Part shown: positions 58,909 through 64,000 of the stretch, piece after piece
Numbering within the stretch: position 1 is the stretch's first letter
How the letters are laid out: every line of letters starts with the position of its first letter
Notes under the pieces: model-generated
What the model was told of the DNA's origin: nothing
What the model saw: the letters and a program-made list of their open reading frames with translations, nothing else
The model's database searches: none
Position numbers and translations under genes: made by a program
DNA from: Carnegiea gigantea
Lineage: Eukaryota > Streptophyta > Magnoliopsida > Caryophyllales > Cactaceae
Length of the DNA: 64,000 nt
Direction: 5' to 3'
Assembly (NCBI GenBank): GCA_029747015.1
Contig: JAKOGI010001176.1
Span: 215,001-279,000, forward strand

Positions 58909-59322
58909 TTAAAATAATAAGAGATACCTCCTTGAAAGAGCATCGGCACCTTTGTTGAGCTTCTCGAATTTATGCTTAATAGTGAAGTGGAATGTTTGTA
59001 AGTACTCTACCCACTTGGCATGGTGAGAGTTGAGCTTGTGTTGCCCTTGAATGTACTCATTTGCCACCAAGTAGTGGCTCCAATGCTCAAGTGATCGAAT
59101 GATGACATAGAATTCCTTGTCATAGGTGGAGTACTTTCTCTTGGAGTCATAAAGTTTCCCACTAAAGTAGGCAATGGGGCGGCCTTCTTGAGTGAGAACC
59201 CCACTAATACCAACTCTGGATACATCACACTCCACTTCAAAGATCTTTTTAAAACAAGGCAAGGTTAGCACCGGGGCTTGAGTGAGCTTCTTCTTGATTT
59301 CCTCAAAGGCTTGTTGTGCCAT
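58909..59322 (-). pseudogene. Gypsy B RNase H domain
   Basis: A 137-codon frame with FEVECDVSRVGISGVLTQEG, RPIAYFSGKL, YSTYDKEFYVIIRSLEHW and the terminal GADALSRR. This is the usual Gypsy RNase H, which degrades the RNA strand during reverse transcription. Confidence 0.88.
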
Positions 59323-60358
59323 TGGAGTCTATTTAAATGATGATTGCTTAAGAACTTCGGTCATAGGAGTCATGATTGTGCTAAAGCCCCTTATGAACCG
59401 CCTATAGAAGGAGGCTAGTTCATGAAAACTTCGCACATCATGAATGCTTGATGGTGTAGGCCAAGATCGAATGGCCTCAATCTTACTTTCATCCACTTTG
59501 ATTCCTTAAGTTGTGATAATGTACCCCAAAAACGTGACCTCTTAAGTGAAAAAAGAACACTTTTTAAAGTTACCATAGAGCTTCTCTTCTTCTAGGACCT
59601 TCATGACTTGAGTGAAATGTACAAGATGCTCTTCTTTAGTTTGACTATAAACTAAGATGTCATCAAGTAAACCACCACAAAGTGACTAATAAACGGCCTA
59701 AACACTTGTTTCATTAGTCTCATAAAGGTACTAGGGGCATTTGAAAGTCCAAAGGGCATAGCCAATCACTCATACAATCGCCCTTTGGTCTTGAATGCGG
59801 TTTTCCACTCATCCCCTTCCCTAAACTAAATTTGGTAGTAACCACTACTTAAATCCACCTTAGAAAAGACTGTTCAACCATGAAGCTCATCCAACATATC
59901 CTCCAATCTAGGTATCGGATGCCCATACTTAATGGTGATCTTGTTTATGGCACAGCTATCCACACACATCCCTATGGAGCCATCTTTCTTTGGAACTAGG
60001 AGGGCGGGTATGGCATATGGGCTAAGACTTTCCCTTACAAGGCCCTTGGCTATCAACTCCTCAACTTGCCTTTGGATTTCCATGGTTTTTTTGGGGTTCA
60101 TTCCGCAGGCCAGTTTGTTTGGAAGTATAGCACCGGGGATGAGGTCGATATGGTGTTGGATGGTTCTTTGGGGGGTAGGCCGTGGGGTATATCTTCCGAG
60201 AATACATGGAAGAATTGTTCGAGTAATGAGGTGGCTAAATGGTGAATTTGAGGGAGGGAGGTCTCGGTTTCTTCAAGGGAGAAGAGTAACCACTCTCTTA
60301 AGGCCTTGCACTCATGTTGCGTGGCCTTAAGAAAAGGCTCTCCAAGGGTAAGTAGCAT
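59323..60358 (-). pseudogene. Gypsy B reverse transcriptase remnant
   Basis: The 59874-60101 frame has [20 protein letters not shown] and [16 protein letters not shown]. The upstream frame 60098-60358 covers the protease-RT linker. At the catalytic site near 59667 one base is missing, so the frame shifts inside the YFDD motif, and stops follow. Enzymatically dead. Confidence 0.85.
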
Positions 60359-60674
60359 TTTAGTTTGGTCATGGTTCTTTGTGGCTTGGATTTTATGAGT
60401 TGAGAGGGGGAAAGTGGGGCTAGGGTGATCTTCTTCCCATCTTTATAAAGGTGTAAGTGTTTAAGAAACCATCATGCATTACCCTCCTATCAAATAACCA
60501 AGGTCTTCCTTACAAGATACGATAAGCATCCATAGGTATGATATCACACCATAGTTCATCATGATAATTCTTGCCTATGCTTAATGAAATAAGGCATCTC
60601 GAGTTAACTTGAAGGCCTTTACCTTGGTTTAGCCATTGTATTGAGTATGGGTGAGGGTGTGTCGTGGCTTAGAG

Positions 60675-61940
60675 TTATAATTTCTCCACTATGCTTGAGG
60701 ATGCAACATTGGGACAACTCCCACTATCAATGATGACTGAACACACCTTTCCTTTGACCGTGCATCTTGAGTGGAAGATGTTCTCCCTTTGCTCATCTTC
60801 ACTGCCTTTGAGACCACTTAATATTCTCCTTCTGACTAGCAAATCCCCTTCATCCGCCTCTTCCAACACCTCTTTCGTGCCCTCACTGAGGCATAAGTCC
60901 CTCTCTTGTTCTTTTTCCTCCAATTGAGTTGCTTCATACTCAGCCAAGGTGATAACCCTTCGGTTTGGGCACTCCGAGGCTATGTGACCCAAGCCTTAGC
61001 ACTTGTAACATCTCCTATTAGCATTTAAGCCGTAGGGAGGCTTGTTTTATGGAGTTGGGTTTTTGGGGGGAGGGTTAAAGGGAGTGGTCGTGGGTTTAGG
61101 TAGGGGTTGAAAACTCCCCTTGTTGAAGGATGAGCTCTTGGATAGGGGAAGCTTGGGTAGATCCTTCTTGAAGAGTTTGGACTTCTTTTGTTGCTCCACA
61201 CAGTAAGCAAGCACACAAACATCATCAAAACTCGAATATTGTCAAAGTTCCACCATGTGAGCATACCTTGGATCAAGGCCACCTAAGTACCTCACTATGG
61301 TTTGATCCTCACTTTCTTGTGTATCACACTTAATTAAGAGTTTTTCGAACTCCCTTGTGTATTCTTCAACACTCAAACTTCCTTGTTGAAGATTATGGAG
61401 TTTAGAGTAGTTGTCTTAAAGGTAAGAGGGAGGGAGGAACCGACCTTTTAACTTTGTTCTCATCTTTTCCCAACTTCTAATCTTTGCCTTACCCCTCTTA
61501 GCTCTCTTTTTCACCAAGTTTTCCCACCAAAGAGAGGCATATTTTCATAGCTTAACTGCTACTGGTTTCACTTTCTTGTCTTTAGGTGCATCCTTGTACT
61601 CAAAGAGCCTTTCTACGGTTTGTAGCCATTCAAGGAACTCATACGGATCTAAATGGCCTTCAAACTTTGGAATCTCAACCTTGAAATCCAAGGAATTATT
61701 AGAGTTCCTTTTGTTCCTTTTTGCTCTAGGATGACCTTCATCACTCGAGGAAGCAAAAGGGTTGCTATCCTCTCCTTTATCTTCATACTCGAATTTGGAT
61801 GAGTCATGAGAAAGAGTACTACGAAGATTCTTCCTTTGATTACCCATGGATTTTGCTAATTGCTTCCTCAAATACTCACTTTCGCCCCTAACCTCTTCGT
61901 AATTCTTCATAAGAGCCTCAAGTCTCTCTTCCAAGCTCAT
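60675..61940 (-). pseudogene. Gypsy B gag and protease remnant
   Basis: It probably starts at ATG 61940-61938 (MSLEERLEALMKNYEE). The capsid part has IPKFEGHLDPYEFLEWLQTV. A zinc knuckle with a stop inside ends in GHIASECPNR near 60990, followed by the protease motif SVIIDSGSCPNVAS near 60720 (DSG catalytic triplet). Stops separate the pieces (61025-61282 and 60675-60992 frames). Confidence 0.82.
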
Positions 61941-62032
61941 ACTCCCACTCAATTTGGAAGTAGAGTAAACCGAGTTCTTTATGGGGTGGGTTGTGTTTAG
62001 GTTTAAGCTTTCGGTCAAGGAGGGTAGCCAAG

Positions 62033-62044
62033 AGCTCTTATACC
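62033..62044 (-). promoter_or_regulatory. Primer-binding site of Gypsy B
   Basis: TGGTATAAGAGC on the minus strand, one mismatch from the tRNA-Met site, a few bases from the LTR at 62050. Confidence 0.7.
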
Positions 62045-62049
62045 AAATA

Positions 62050-63025
62050 TGATGTGTCAAGCAAGGGAATGGAAAGATTTAAGTCACCAAAATCAAACAA
62101 AGCAAGAACAAAGGAAAGAAAGGGAGAAAAACCGAAACTAGTCTAAACTAGCTACGGTTCAAGCAAGGAGAAAGAGATATAAACTAGTATGAAAAAGGAT
62201 CGGACACACTACCTTTTAAACTAGGGCTCCTAACCACACTTAGGGATAAGACACACCACCCTAAGCAAGATTACGACTCGCTTGATCACTACTTTGATTA
62301 GCCAAATCAAAGATAAGTATAAGAGAGTTCAAATGAGAGAGAATAATCCCAATCTTTTCATATATGTCAAATCTGATTTTATAACCTTTAAATCAGCATA
62401 TAAATAAGCAAAAGAGGCCATATGGCCATTGGAAATAACCTAGGAATACTAGGTTAGTAGCCAAAGGGGTGGGGAAAACCAAAAAGCAAGCAAGTACAAA
62501 AGCTGAAAAGTGCTTTTCACTTTTCTGTCAGCAACTTTTCAGATTACGACCCTTTATTTCAAATAGCTATATCTCCTAAGTTTCATACTCAAATTGGGTG
62601 AAACAAATGTTACTAGAAAGCTCAAAAAGTAAGCTTTCAGATGGCTCAAGTTGTAAAGGCTTTGGAGCTTTTGTTTAGGAGATATAGGTAAAAAGGTGCA
62701 ACTGGTGCAGACTGGGATAATTTTAACTGCACTTAGAAAATGACCCCATTTGACTTATTGCCCAATGACTTAACCTAGAACTCTTTATATGTCCTTAAAG
62801 TTGACATATTAAGCGTTCCAGAAAGTGGATTTTAGCATCCTAAATCCAATTTAATCTTGAATAATCAAGCTCACAAAACTGGGCTGATGCGCTAGATTAT
62901 GGGCAGTTAGGGCAGCCGTGATGTCCTTGATAATTTGAGTTAATTCTTGTGCCTTAGACTCCTTTTCTTGACTTGGTTAGACAGTAGGGATCTTGACTTG
63001 GTCATTAAGGGCTTGATCCCCATCA
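62050..63025 (-). repeat. 5' LTR of Gypsy B
   Basis: It starts TGATGTGTCAAGC and ends CCCCATCA, followed by the ACTAG duplication. Confidence 0.9.
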
Positions 63026-63030
63026 ACTAG

Positions 63031-63840
63031 CAACGGCTAAAACTTAAAAAAAATACAAAGGAACAAAAAAAAAAAACGAAAATCAGTTTGAACTAAACAA
63101 CCTAAAACAGTAGCTATGCCTTGATTTTTGACACCTAATGACCTTTCTAATCTTTGTTATTGAGGTATGGAGCTAATCTAGCATCAAAGAACTTCTAATG
63201 ATGGAGTTTGGATGTAATTTGCAACTAAACATGATAATTAACCAGCTGACAGCAAGTTCAGCAGCCTTTAATCTGTTGAATCAAAGAGAATTTCTTGTAA
63301 GTTTCTGGTGGTTAAAAGATGATATTGTTATATTTAAATCTACAACTAGAGGATTTTCAATTATAAATATTTTGACACCTTTTCAAGTCCTTAAATGAGC
63401 CAAAATGAACTGCTATGTAGGAGCTAAAAATAACTCCCTTACACTGCTCCTAAACTGGACTGATTGTATGAACTGCCTGGGTAGAAAATCAAGTAGCCTT
63501 TATCATTCGGTAGCTTATTTAGGAGCTAACAAATGAGATAGGTTACTTTCCAAAAGGGACTGATGCTCCTTGCCTCAAAATGACTAACCAATGATTGATG
63601 GAGCACCTTGGCAAAGCATTGGATTCATCTAACCTTATTAATCTAGACTGACTAAGGCTGCTAGTTAGCCTCATCTATTTGCTTGATGAATCTCCTAAGG
63701 TATCCAGCAACGCAAGGACTTTCCTAGGAAAGCTACAAAACTAAATTATTTCCCCACAAAGAACTGACCTTTAGTATGATCAATGAACAATGCCTTCCCA
63801 CTTTCTTGCTAGGTAGCTGGAAGAGCCTTGATCTCTATCA
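63031..63840 (-). repeat. 5' LTR of Gypsy A, second part
   Basis: It continues the LTR interrupted at 56669 and ends TGATCTCTATCA. Together the parts total 1119 bases against 1124 in the other LTR. Confidence 0.85.
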
Positions 63841-64000
63841 GGCTTTTTTCATTGAATTTATCATTTTATAAGTTTTCTAAGATAGGTTGGATGAGGGGAT
63901 ATAAATGGATTAGTCTAGATATTCTAGAAACAGAAGACTTCCTCCCACTGTCATGGTTATGAAAACCAGCAGGATCAGCCAGTCGAATCGGGAACCGCTC
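63841..64000. other. Right edge, unassigned
   Basis: 160 bases of sequence outside Gypsy A. No feature recognised. Confidence 0.5.

Larger units (their letters stand above)
56670..63025 (-). mobile_element. Ty3/Gypsy retrotransposon B, nested in the LTR of Gypsy A
   Basis: A complete 6.36-kb element with LTRs 56670-57646 and 62050-63025 and a perfect target duplication ACTAG (56665-56669 and 63026-63030). The primer site at 62033-62044 reads TGGTATAAGAGC on the minus strand. gag and pol lie from 61940 to 57619 with every domain recognisable, but frames are broken many times. Because B interrupts A it is the younger of the two. Confidence 0.92.
50720..63840 (-). mobile_element. Ty3/Gypsy retrotransposon A, host of nested element B
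   Basis: The left (3') LTR is 50720-51843. gag-pol remnants lie from 56155 to 51903 on the minus strand, and the primer site at 56347-56358. The right (5') LTR starts at 56361 and resumes at 63031 after element B. LTR ends TGATGCA and TGCATCA form a perfect 7-base inverted repeat on the left copy. Flanking AGTTT (50715-50719) and GGCTT (63841-63845) differ by two transitions and may be a decayed target duplication. The domain order gag, RT, RNase H, integrase is that of Gypsy. Confidence 0.88.

Overview
This window is nuclear DNA from a flowering plant, probably a eudicot (inference). The evidence is one spliced gene with GT-AG introns, long AT-rich non-coding stretches, plant Ty3/Gypsy retrotransposons, a CACTA DNA transposon, a tRNA-derived SINE and endogenous pararetrovirus (Caulimoviridae) remnants. 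Apart from one host gene at the left end, almost everything is mobile DNA. There is a 100-base assembly gap at 14441-14540. No rRNA, tRNA or CRISPR was found.

Layout. (1) 1-12190: a six-exon gene for a secretory-pathway EF-hand protein with a His/Asp-rich N-terminal half and six EF-hand loops. The exons join to an unbroken 422-codon frame. Intron 5 is about 8.9 kb and holds a SINE, a GC-rich foldback-like element, two relatives of one LTR-like repeat, and a short non-autonomous LTR retrotransposon (8257-10313) with a GTTTG target duplication. That element carries a fragment resembling the N-terminal part of the cohesin cofactor PDS5. (2) 12191-14617: 3' flank, an array built on AAGTTCAG, and a large TA/TG microsatellite broken by the gap. 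(3) 14618-27046: a cluster of decayed endogenous pararetrovirus copies, Florendovirus/Petuvirus-like by gene order. Four copies of the viral promoter/leader region are present, three forward and one inverted, each attached to a different subset of viral genes. (4) 27047-36147: a decayed minus-strand Gypsy element with LTRs of about 3 kb; its right LTR stops at a CACTA terminus. (5) 36148-38959: a 2.8-kb CACTA element with arrays of an 11-bp subterminal motif. (6) 38960-50523: a minus-strand LARD-like element with 4.3-kb LTRs in a partial tandem arrangement. (7) 50720-63840: minus-strand Gypsy element A, with minus-strand Gypsy element B nested in its right LTR (target duplication ACTAG).

None of the mobile elements appears able to make its own proteins: every gag/pol or viral frame is cut by stops or frameshifts. 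Several of the stops fit C-to-T (or G-to-A) changes, as expected of methylated silent DNA. All five LTR elements lie on the minus strand. The only gene likely to be functional is the EF-hand gene. The most unusual points are the PDS5 fragment inside a retrotransposon, the reshuffled pararetrovirus cluster beside a TA microsatellite, and a CACTA element that joins two unrelated retrotransposons at its exact ends. Family assignments come from recognising motifs by eye; no database search was run.
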